NCBI RefSeq assembly: GCF_000621705.1
Contig: NZ_JHXO01000010.1
Location: 248,001 to 312,000, forward strand
Direction of reading: 5' to 3'
Origin: Prolixibacter bellariivorans ATCC BAA-1284
GTDB lineage: Bacteria > Bacteroidota > Bacteroidia > Bacteroidales > Prolixibacteraceae
DNA length: 64,000 nt
The notes under the pieces are model-generated. The model had not been told where the DNA came from, ran no database searches, and was given only the letters and a program-made list of their open reading frames with translations. The translations under genes were made by a program, and so were the position numbers. Position 1 is the first letter of the stretch. Every line of letters begins with the position of its first letter. Shown in pieces: positions 8,161-17,200 of the stretch.

Positions 8161-9123
8161 TTAAAAATACCGCGGGCCCATGCGGCGGCGGCGGCGGCCA
8201 AGGTCGAAATCATAGCTTACCATGAATTCATGTGTACCCGCATTGTAGTGCGCTTCCGACATGGTCGTCATGTCATAGGCATAACCGATTTTTAACTGCG
8301 GGTTGATATAAAACTGCAACAAGCCTCCAAAAGAATTTTGATACCGATAGGTCGCTCCCACCCACACCTTATCACTAAGTAAAAATTGCGCTGAAACATC
8401 AGCTGATATGGGTGAATTTTCCGCATAGCGGACCAAAAACGAAGGCTTAAATTTCAGGGTACCATACCGCGATACATTGAATACCTGCGCGCCCATCAAA
8501 TAGAAATGGAGTACTTCTTTCTGGCTTAAATCAGTAGTTTCTTTCTGGATATTATTCCGGAGTATCTTCGGAACCGATATTCCCAGGAAAAATCGATCAC
8601 CGTGCCACATCACTCCCACTCCGAAGTTGGGAAGAAATTTATAGTTGATATCCTGGGCAAACACCGGATCGTTCGGATCGTTAATCTGAAGACCCGTCAA
8701 CCGGGCTTCGTAGAGATTGAAACCGGCTTCCAAACCAAAAGAAATATACTGCCGACTCCTGTAACGGTTGGCACGAACACGGTACGCATAATCGAAATAG
8801 ATCCCATTTTGCTTGACAGGTCCCCAACTATCATTCATTATTGATACGCCCAAACCGACATTGTAGGAGTTCAACGGAGCCTGTACCGTCAACGTATTGG
8901 TTGACGGAGCGCCATCGAAACCCACCCACTGCTGCCGCGAAAGTGCCGTCACATTCAGGGTACCCTGACTTCCCGCATAGGCGGGCTGCACCGTTAGTAC
9001 GTTGTTCAGGTACTGCGTAAAAACCGGATCCTGCTGTGCTTTCCCCACAAAGGGAAGTAACATCAGCAAAACAACCAATGCTAACAGATTACCGTTCTTT
9101 GATATGTAGGTTCGTTTAATCAA
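8161..9123 (-). CDS. PorP/SprF family type IX secretion-associated outer membrane protein
   Basis: This 320-residue protein has a signal peptide (cleavage near VGKAQQ, residue 30) and begins QQDPVFTQYLNN, the characteristic opening of PorP/SprF proteins, which are outer-membrane beta barrels needed for export or anchoring of T9SS type-B substrates. Alternating hydrophobic strands and the terminal YDFDL fit the family. It is the last gene of a minus-strand operon whose fifth gene (ending at 9219) encodes such a substrate, so the two are probably a secretion pair, as SprF is for SprB. The last residues are unusual: five consecutive arginines then MGPRYF, from a GCG-type triplet run. Confidence 0.93.
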   Translation of the reverse strand: MIKRTYISKNGNLLALVVLLMLLPFVGKAQQDPVFTQYLNNVLTVQPAYAGSQGTLNVTALSRQQWVGFDGAPSTNTLTVQAPLNSYNVGLGVSIMNDSWGPVKQNGIYFDYAYRVRANRYRSRQYISFGLEAGFNLYEARLTGLQINDPNDPVFAQDINYKFLPNFGVGVMWHGDRFFLGISVPKILRNNIQKETTDLSQKEVLHFYLMGAQVFNVSRYGTLKFKPSFLVRYAENSPISADVSAQFLLSDKVWVGATYRYQNSFGGLLQFYINPQLKIGYAYDMTTMSEAHYNAGTHEFMVSYDFDLGRRRRRMGPRYF

Positions 9124-9218
9124 GTTAATCTATTTCAATCTTTTTTGTTCTTTAAATCCCCTTCCCGGGACCAATGCTTTTCTGTTAATTCTTTTGTCTC
9201 TCCTATTTTGTCTCATTT

Positions 9219-11546
9219 CTAATAAGCTATGTAGACAAAACCTTTGTACGTTTTATGTGTACCACCGAGGGTTAGTACATAATAGTAGGTTCCAACCGGC
9301 AACAACCGGTCACCCGACATCAATCCGGTATTACACTTACCATCCCAGTCGTTTTTGTAATCCTTACTCACGTAAACCTTACTCTGCCACCGGTTATATA
9401 CTGTCAGTACCGTACCCGGATATTGTTCAATACCCAGAATTTCGAAGGTATCGTTAAAGCCATCGCTGTTGGGCGAGAAGGCTTCCGGAATCACAAACGG
9501 ACCTCTGCTGACATCGATGATCACCACTGCCGAATCACACAGGTTCGCTGTGTCACATACCTGGTAGGTGAACTGATCGTTACCCTGATATGGCTGCGTA
9601 GGTACATAGTTGATGGTTCCGTCAGGCAATACGGTCACATCACCATAACTCGGGTTCAGTAATATCGTTACAGAACTGGTATCCAAATCGTTGTCAATAT
9701 CCACATCATTCGTCAATACCGAGATATTGATCGGTTCCTGTGCCGAAGTAGCGGCAAAATCATCGTAGGCTACCGGAGCATGCTCAACTGCCTGCACAAA
9801 TACATCCTGCGTTGCCATACATCCCGATGTATCGGCGATGGTTAGCGTATAGGTACCGGCTGAACTGATTTCCAGGGTTGGTTCGTTGGTTACTCCTTCT
9901 ATGGTTCCGTCATTCGTGCTCCAGTTAAATGTCAACGGACCCGAACCGGTTGATGCCGAAGCATCCAATATGGCATTCATGCCCGACTCAATGGTTTCCG
10001 GCGCATCCATAACGATTTCCGGTGCCGGCAATACGGTTACGACACACGTATCCGATTGACTCAATCCTGCACTATTGGTTACCGTCAGAATCAATTCATG
10101 CTGACCTGGCCCATCCGGAACATAGTTGGTTACCTGGGCCGAAGAGTTATCAAATGTTCCCGTGGTTGAAGTCCACGCGTACCGTAAATCCAGCCCCTCC
10201 GAACCGGAGGCATCGGCGACATAAGTGTAACAACCACTAACGGTTGTATCGTTACCCGCACTGGCAATCAGGTCGGCCATTACATATACGTAAGCCGTTG
10301 CATAAGTCTGATGGGTTCCATCATTCAGCTCATAGACAAAATGATCGGCACCAATGTAGCCGGGATTCGGCACATAAGTGAAATCACCGGTGGTAGAATT
10401 CCAGGCCGTAACGGCACCGTGCATCGGCTGACCACTGGCATCTTTTACCTGCAAATAACTCACGGTTTGCGATGCATCTACCGGAAGGTCGTTGGATGCG
10501 ACTGAACCGGAAATAGACTTCATGAACGACATAAAGAGATCGTCGCCGCCAAACGGTGGATTATTCTTCTGTGTATTATCGTACAAATCCAGTTTCACTG
10601 TGGCTGTTACCGGGGTATGACCATCGGTCACTTCGTAGGTAAATTCATCCCTAACAGGAGCCGACGTGGATGGTGTATACGTGTAGGTTCCATCAGCATT
10701 CAATACCAGTGTGCCATGAGATGGCCCGCTCTTAGGAGTCGTGTTCACCGTCAACGGATCACCATTCAGGTCAATATCATTGTTCAGTACCGTCGATTTA
10801 ATTTTCGTTCCGGCAGGAGCCCGAGCCTCATCGTTAAAGGCTACCGGGGCATATTGCCTCGACGGATTGGTTCCCAACAACTCGAACTGAACGCTTGACT
10901 CCATGGTAATTCCATTCCGCTCGACCTGATAAAAGAATGAATCGTGACCGGTGTAACCCGGTTCCGGTATATAGGAATAGTTTCCATCCGTAGTCCCCAT
11001 AATCACATTTCCGTGTTGCGGTTGTACAGTTACAGTGGCTGTAATGTCGTTTCCGGTCAGCGTAGCCAGCGGTAAGGCTTTCGTGGCAGCAGCAGCTAAC
11101 GACAACATAAAGTCATTAGTAAATACACTGGCATTAATCGCCGTGACGTTCATGGCGCTGATGTTATGGTCATCTACCAGCTGGAAGTTATACGGTTCCA
11201 CAATTTCAACGGAAATTTGCCGTGGATCGCCTACACAAGAGGCAATCGGTTGATTGTCGCTATTCAGGTGTACCTGCGTAACGGAGAGCTCCAGGGTATA
11301 GGTACCGGGCGCTCCATCCCAGGTAACGGTGACCGAGTTGCCGGTCGATGCACTCAAATTGGTTGACGAGCCACCTGAAATGCTCCAGTGGTACTGGTAG
11401 TTTGGCTCAGCGGTTACGCTGTAGGTCCGTTGTTCACCCTGTGGCACTTGCTGGTCAGCCGTAGTCTGGGCATACCCTTCCCCTACCGGGAAGAAGATTG
11501 CCAGTACAGCTATCAGCAGGATGATATGTTTCACGTACCTATTCAC
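9219..11546 (-). CDS. Secreted PKD/cadherin-like repeat protein with type-B T9SS sorting domain
   Basis: This is a 775-residue surface protein. After a signal peptide (ends EGYAQ, about 27) come a PKD-like domain (about 30-125), several cadherin/VCBS-like modules with the motif V-L-N-N-D-I-D-L-N-G-D (starting near 130, 240 and 590), and PKD-type modules around 430-590. Residues 684-775, starting FVIPEAFSPNSDGFNDTFEI, are a gliding-motility-associated C-terminal domain (CHU_C), the type-B signal for T9SS export. The 95-bp gap to the PorP/SprF gene and 4-bp gap to the upstream gene place it in the operon. It is the only member with a recognisable T9SS signal, so it may be the anchor or tip of an assembly. 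Confidence 0.92.
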   Translation of the reverse strand: MNRYVKHIILLIAVLAIFFPVGEGYAQTTADQQVPQGEQRTYSVTAEPNYQYHWSISGGSSTNLSASTGNSVTVTWDGAPGTYTLELSVTQVHLNSDNQPIASCVGDPRQISVEIVEPYNFQLVDDHNISAMNVTAINASVFTNDFMLSLAAAATKALPLATLTGNDITATVTVQPQHGNVIMGTTDGNYSYIPEPGYTGHDSFFYQVERNGITMESSVQFELLGTNPSRQYAPVAFNDEARAPAGTKIKSTVLNNDIDLNGDPLTVNTTPKSGPSHGTLVLNADGTYTYTPSTSAPVRDEFTYEVTDGHTPVTATVKLDLYDNTQKNNPPFGGDDLFMSFMKSISGSVASNDLPVDASQTVSYLQVKDASGQPMHGAVTAWNSTTGDFTYVPNPGYIGADHFVYELNDGTHQTYATAYVYVMADLIASAGNDTTVSGCYTYVADASGSEGLDLRYAWTSTTGTFDNSSAQVTNYVPDGPGQHELILTVTNSAGLSQSDTCVVTVLPAPEIVMDAPETIESGMNAILDASASTGSGPLTFNWSTNDGTIEGVTNEPTLEISSAGTYTLTIADTSGCMATQDVFVQAVEHAPVAYDDFAATSAQEPINISVLTNDVDIDNDLDTSSVTILLNPSYGDVTVLPDGTINYVPTQPYQGNDQFTYQVCDTANLCDSAVVIIDVSRGPFVIPEAFSPNSDGFNDTFEILGIEQYPGTVLTVYNRWQSKVYVSKDYKNDWDGKCNTGLMSGDRLLPVGTYYYVLTLGGTHKTYKGFVYIAY

Positions 11547-11550
11547 GTAA

Positions 11551-12285
11551 CTAGTTCATTTGTATGACCGGGGTCACCGGTGTTTTAAATATCGTGTATT
11601 GGAATGTTCCGGCAGTTGTCGAAACATGAATCTCCATTCCGTACTTATCGGTGGCTTTCACCAGTACGACGTCGTAAACCTGGTCTTGCGACACATCATT
11701 TACGAGGCCGTTCAGCGGTAAGCTGAAATCAGTGGCATCCTGTAATACTTCTTGGAGTGTTTGGGTTGTGCCATCCGGTTTCGTGACGGTGTAATCAACC
11801 GTGACCGGATAACTTGAATTCGGGAGCGGAACTCCTGTGCTGGAAAACAATTCGACCGTAGCTGTTGTGTTGCTGGTCGGTGTATTCGGGTCGGCACAAT
11901 CGCCGGCCTCTTTCGGGTTAAAGGCGATACTGGATGTGTTGGGCTGAACATTGACAACCATGGCTTTGGTGTTGGTACAGCCATCGGCATTGGTTTCCGT
12001 TGCCGTTACATAGTAGGTTCCGGTTTTGGCCCACGTCACATCAATAGAAGCCTGGTTGTTTCCTGACGGGAAACTGATTTCCGAAGGTTGTGTTGCTTCG
12101 GTGGTAAATGTTTGTTCGTTGTAAATCACCCAGGAGTAGCTACTCCCGGGATGATTTTCAACAAAAAGGTTGCGTGTTTGCCCTTCCGACACCACAAACG
12201 CATCCTGTGCCGTGGCAGAAGCCACGGCCAGGAATACCCATCCAACGATGAGCAGCAGGCGTTTATAGGTGTGGGTTGAGAACAC
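11551..12285 (-). CDS. Secreted PKD-like protein with operon-specific C-terminal tail
   Basis: This 244-residue protein has a signal peptide (ends ASATAQ, about 27), a PKD-like domain (about 30-125, with YSW, VTW and a terminal Cys) related to those of its neighbours, and a second beta-rich domain. It ends in PVTPVIQMN, which fits the nine-residue pattern P-x-[TP]-[SPG]-x-[IV]-x-x-[DN] found at the exact C-terminus of the three genes upstream. A related stretch, PNTSSIAFN, occurs internally right after domain 1, so the tail looks like an inter-domain linker left at a terminus. It has no CHU_C or type-A sorting domain. It lies 4 bp before the type-B protein gene. Function unknown; structural or adhesive role inferred. 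Confidence 0.85.
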   Translation of the reverse strand: MFSTHTYKRLLLIVGWVFLAVASATAQDAFVVSEGQTRNLFVENHPGSSYSWVIYNEQTFTTEATQPSEISFPSGNNQASIDVTWAKTGTYYVTATETNADGCTNTKAMVVNVQPNTSSIAFNPKEAGDCADPNTPTSNTTATVELFSSTGVPLPNSSYPVTVDYTVTKPDGTTQTLQEVLQDATDFSLPLNGLVNDVSQDQVYDVVLVKATDKYGMEIHVSTTAGTFQYTIFKTPVTPVIQMN

Positions 12286-12309
12286 TAAATATTATTTAAT
12301 TGATTTTGA

Positions 12310-13323
12310 TTAATCGTGACCAATAGTTGACGTTCCAGGACGAGCATTTACAACCTGTGCTTTAACATCATCAGTTGTGCCAGCACTATTGATATTCTGA
12401 ACCGGGTTACCACCTGCATCCTGAACATTGGTAAGTGTCAATGCAACATTCTGTGCAGAAGTACCTTCATTATATGTTCCATCTGACAACTTATTATTGG
12501 TGATGGTTACACGTACGTAGATCTCATTACTTCCAGCAGCGATAGATGGTGATGTTGCGGCTGCGCCCGTAGCGTTAGTCAAATCTCCAACTTTAGTATA
12601 AGTACCTCCTGAAACAGTACCATAGTCAACAGTTACATTAGAACCTGTCAATCCATTTTCAGTTGTAAACTGATAGTCAAATTGCCAAGCAGTATTTGTA
12701 ATACCAGTTGTAGTTAATCTATAGTACATATAACTTACACCATACCCATAATCTATTGCACCGCTATTAAATGAAACCGCAACATTTTGTGGGCACTGAT
12801 CTTGGTTATCTGCACCGACACCAGATAGGTCAGGTTTCATATTAACAAAGGCAAGATCAAAGTTGTTAGCCGGTTTTACCTGGAACGCTTTGAGGTTGCT
12901 ACAACCAGTAGTTGCGTCCTCTTCCTGAACAACCACAAAAAAGTTTGTAGGTGTAGCACCATTATAAGCAGCTACTGCTGCAGCTGTCCATGTTAGGGAT
13001 ATAGAATTGGCGCCACCAGTACTACTTCCGGTACCATACGTTCCATTACTTACAGTAAAATATGTACCAGCAGCTTCTTGCTGAGTTAAATCTGTTTCAT
13101 CGGTACTTACCCACCAAGTATAGGTATCACCGCTGTTTCCGGTATTCGTCAATTCAGCAGGCTGAATCGCACCATCACTATTACCATCAGTCCAGGTACC
13201 ATTGACATAATAAGTATGTGTCGATCCTGCAAAAGGAGTTGCACCATCGTCCGTCTGTGCAAACACTTTTGCACTACCCAGTGCAAAAAATGCGACTAAA
13301 GAGAGAATGAGTAATTTTTTCAT
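12310..13323 (-). CDS. Secreted two-domain beta protein, paralogue of the adjacent upstream gene
   Basis: This 337-residue protein has a signal peptide (ends AKVFAQ, about 23), the segment TPFAGSTHTYYVNG, a PKD-like domain with YTWWV and LTW strands and a Cys near its end (about 25-155), then a second domain containing AWQFDYQF and ALTLTNV. The last residues are PGTSTIGHD, the shared C-terminal pattern. The neighbour ending at 13363 has the same layout (TPYAGSTHTYTV, TWSFDYDL, tail PNTSAITAD), so they are duplicates. No cysteine-rich, enzymatic or sorting domain is visible. Codon use looks simpler and more AT-rich than in the type-B gene, which may reflect high expression. A repeating structural subunit is a reasonable guess. 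Confidence 0.85.
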   Translation of the reverse strand: MKKLLILSLVAFFALGSAKVFAQTDDGATPFAGSTHTYYVNGTWTDGNSDGAIQPAELTNTGNSGDTYTWWVSTDETDLTQQEAAGTYFTVSNGTYGTGSSTGGANSISLTWTAAAVAAYNGATPTNFFVVVQEEDATTGCSNLKAFQVKPANNFDLAFVNMKPDLSGVGADNQDQCPQNVAVSFNSGAIDYGYGVSYMYYRLTTTGITNTAWQFDYQFTTENGLTGSNVTVDYGTVSGGTYTKVGDLTNATGAAATSPSIAAGSNEIYVRVTITNNKLSDGTYNEGTSAQNVALTLTNVQDAGGNPVQNINSAGTTDDVKAQVVNARPGTSTIGHD

Positions 13324-13362
13324 GATATTAAAATTGATTCTGAGTTAGTATTTTGCATTTTA

Positions 13363-14193
13363 TTAATCAGCTGTAATTGCGGAAGTATTTGGCAGAGCTT
13401 CGATAGAAATCTTCTGAGCTTTATTACCTGTTCCATTATCCGGTACAGTGGTAGTACCAACAACGACTTTACCATTAGAAATAGTAAGCGTGATATCATC
13501 CGCTGTATTTACATCTCCTTCTACAACTAATCGTACAGTGGCAGTATTAGCTGTACCAACAACAGACACTCCAGTTACTGTGTTGCCTGTACCTAGGTCA
13601 GTATCCGCCTGTCCAGTTGCGATCAAGGTTTCGCTTACTACAGAGTAATTAGCATTGGCAAATGAAAGATCATAGTCAAATGACCATGTTCCCGAACTGA
13701 TGTCCCATCCAGCGTCTTTGTTTAGGTTAATTGTAAAGTCGATGGTTGTGCTGGAAACTCCAGGATTTGCTCCCAGAACTGTACCTGATAGATCATGACA
13801 CTCATTGAAGTCAGCATCTGCAGTTAAATAAAATGTGTTACTACTTATTGTGATAGGAAGCTCCCGAACAGTAGAACAGGTTCCTGCTTCAGTAAAACGC
13901 AATGAATAATTTCCTGCTGTAAGACTATTGCTAAAAGTAATCACTGCGGTAGCTACGCCAGAGCCAGGCCCCGCTGCTTTGGTTGCCGTGATAGTGTAAT
14001 CACTTCCTACGCTAAGCGCTGTTCCACCATTATCAAGTATACTCCAAGTTGCCGTATTACCCACATCCTCCATTGTTACAGTATACGTGTGGGTAGATCC
14101 GGCATAAGGAGTTGTCCCTGATTGTGCCCAAGCTCCGATGCTGACGAACATCAGGGCGAGCATTGCGATTGATTTAATGATTGACTTTCTCAT
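13363..14193 (-). CDS. Secreted two-domain beta protein with shared C-terminal tail
   Basis: This 276-residue protein has a signal peptide (ends IGAWAQ, about 24), TPYAGSTHTYTV, a PKD-like domain with ATWSI and a Cys at its end (about 25-120), then a second domain (about 125-255) with TWSFDYDL and ITLTISNG. It ends in PNTSAITAD, matching its paralogue's PGTSTIGHD. The ATG is followed directly by a clear signal peptide, so the start is secure. It is 39 bp upstream of the paralogue and 46 bp downstream of the giant adhesin gene. I know no named family for it; a structural surface role is inferred from context. Confidence 0.85.
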   Translation of the reverse strand: MRKSIIKSIAMLALMFVSIGAWAQSGTTPYAGSTHTYTVTMEDVGNTATWSILDNGGTALSVGSDYTITATKAAGPGSGVATAVITFSNSLTAGNYSLRFTEAGTCSTVRELPITISSNTFYLTADADFNECHDLSGTVLGANPGVSSTTIDFTINLNKDAGWDISSGTWSFDYDLSFANANYSVVSETLIATGQADTDLGTGNTVTGVSVVGTANTATVRLVVEGDVNTADDITLTISNGKVVVGTTTVPDNGTGNKAQKISIEALPNTSAITAD

Positions 14194-14239
14194 GATTTTA
14201 AAGGTTATGCGTTTCTTAAATTATCTCTTTTCATTATTG

Positions 14240-17200
14240 TTAGTTCGTTGTTACATTTCCAGGATTCGGCTTGTGATCGACCGTTACGGTGAAGGATTTT
14301 CCAGCACTTATATTTCCACTTTCATCGGTTGCGTAATACGTTACCGTCGATGTGCCTTCGTAAAAAGTTGTACCACTGGCATCACCGGTACCATTGGTCA
14401 CCGTAGTAGCGCCGCTAATTGTATAAGTTATCGTAAAAGTGGATGAACAATTATCTGTAATCCGACTGGCCGGCAAACCGATTCCGTTCACCACTTCATA
14501 CTGAGGTGAAGCCGTTTCGTCGGAAGCACACACTGATGTGGACAAATCACTTAGGTCGGCTATAACCGGTTTCTCGGTATCTTCAATAGTAACCGTTCGC
14601 GAGGCCATAGTTGGCCCATTACATCCCGAAGCTTCGACCTTAATTTTCACGGTCCCTGAAAATCCTTGCGCCCAGGTCATCTCCCCGGTTGAGGAATTGA
14701 TGGAACCGGCAGACAGATTATCAATGCTCCAGACCAGCCCTGTACTATTGGTTGCGGTTGTAGAATAAGTTGTTGTTAGAGTCCCATCCTCAGGTGGGCA
14801 TGCGGGTTCTGAACCTGCCGAAACCGTGATGGGGGTTGGAACTCCCACCGATGGTGTCGTAGTAACTGTATGGGTAGCCGTCTTAGGACCACCGCAACCT
14901 TCAGCAGAAACAGTTATAACCGAGGTACCACTCCAGGTATCAGCATATGTTACCTCTCCGGTACTCGCATCAATCGTATTACCATTGGTTAGACTAGTAT
15001 TATCAAGCGAGTAAGTAATTGTCGTTGCATTGGCGGCTGTTGCCGAATAAGTTACCGTACCCGCCCCCTGACAACGAGTGGATGTTGTGCCGTCGGCAAA
15101 AACAGGAGTCGCCACTTCGGGATTTATCGTGATTTCTGCCACATCTGAAACACTGGTTGCGACTGTTGTTGTTGACATGCCCGGATTTGTACGCGATATA
15201 GTGAGGATTCTTTGATAATACGTTTTACCCGCAACAGTTGTCGGCGGTGTATAATCTTTTGCTGTTGCACCGGAAATATCGGTAAAGGTTGTTCCATCGG
15301 TACTCTCCTGCCACTGATAAGTTACCGTGTAAGCCGTGTTGCTCGAGATTGGACTATCAGTAAATGCATCATTACCAACTATTTTATTTGCTGTGGCATT
15401 AACACATACACTCTGCGTAGTTCCCGATGCAAGTTTATCTGTTACCTTTTGCAGATTACCAAATGAAATCCGGTTTCCACCGCCATTTTCGTAAAAATCC
15501 AGTAAAAGGTGATTATCTCCATTTACACTGAAAAGAATTCCTGCATCCGGTGTTCCATACCCCCGGTTGCTCCAATGAGTATAAACCAAGATATTGTCGA
15601 CGTACAAGCGGGCACCATCATCACTGCCAATATCCACCAGGTAAATACCATCCAGCGTCGTCGTATGCATCCGGTAATGGACAGAGAATGTCTCTGTGTA
15701 AATTGAACCACCGCCTGAGCTATTGGAAAAATCATAGCATGTTTGACTTCCCCCAAAATTCTCATCGAACTCCTGTGGTTCCGTTGTGTAACCATAGTAG
15801 TCCTGAAAATTGGTTCCATTGTATATATGGCCAATCCATGAATTGTCCCCTTCGGTGTTTTGATCATCACCGGAAATAACCCCATTTGACGTTACTGTTA
15901 CATCTTGAGTATCCGTGGCTGTATTACCCGATTTATCGGTCACTGTCCAGGTAACCGTTGTTGTTCCTTCCGGAAAACTCGTCGGAGCATCATTTGTCAC
16001 GCTCTTCACGCCACAGTTATCATCGGTAACCGGCGTTCCCAAATCCACGTTCGTTGCATAACAGGAGCCGGCATCAGCAGTAACGGTTACATCTGTTGGT
16101 GCTGTAATTGTTGGCGGTTCTGATTCGGTTACTGTAATATCAAATTCACGAGTGGATGTATTACCTGATGCATCAGTTGCCGTAAAACGCATATGATGTA
16201 TTCCCGTTGAAAATGCACTTCCCGGTGCAGGGGCCGGATACCAAGTGGGATCACCTTCGTTCTGCATCTCACCAACTACGCGCGGGCCGTCAAATTCCAA
16301 AAAGAAATATCGGCTATCCGTATTGAATTGGTCGTTCCATTTGCCATTTAATGACGGATTCGTTCCATACATTTCGGCCCAATCTTCATTATTACTGGAA
16401 TTATTGGGTTCACCTGCATTCCAATTTTTATACGAAGCCGGATCCGTCGCAGAATAGTATTCACCCGTCACCCATCGAAAAGTCCCTTCCTGTGCAGCAT
16501 CGGTTAAACCGAACCAAACATCTGTATCCTTAGCCGCAGCAAAGGGACTCAAAAAATCGTTTTCGGCCTGACTGGTAATCGTCGCCAGGTGCCCACCGTT
16601 GTCAAACACGTTTTTGTGCGCGTCGATGGAAAGTTTTAGATCGTTGGACATATAATAGCTATGTCCGTTAAAAGGAGCAGTACCCAAAAAGTCAAACCCA
16701 GTTAACGGCCCCGCATATCCTCCAGCATTGTCGGTTGCAGCAGGTATATTGTACCAAACGTTCGCTGTACAGCCCGGATCGGCTGTTACCGTTGTATCGT
16801 TAGGAAAATTTGGAAAAAACGGGGCTTCGGTGTCTGGATTCACATTAACAGTTACATTTGCACTTTTTGAACAGGAATTAAATAAATCGGTAGCTGTCAC
16901 GGTATAGGTAGTTGTTTGTGCCGGATTATCTGTTGGATTCTGGTCGGAAGAGGTAAAGCCGACCGGACTGGAGGTCCAGCTATATTGTACGTCGGGTATT
17001 CCGGTTACCTTTACATTGTCGATGGCCCAGTAATAATCATCCCATGCATCATACTTAAAACGAATGTATAAACTTGCATTACCGACGTATGAATCCAAGT
17101 CAACTGTCGATTTCTGGAAATTTGTTAAACCTCCCATGGTACTACTGTATGTTTGAACAGTTTGCCATGTTAGGCGATTATCCGTTGACACTTGTATAGC

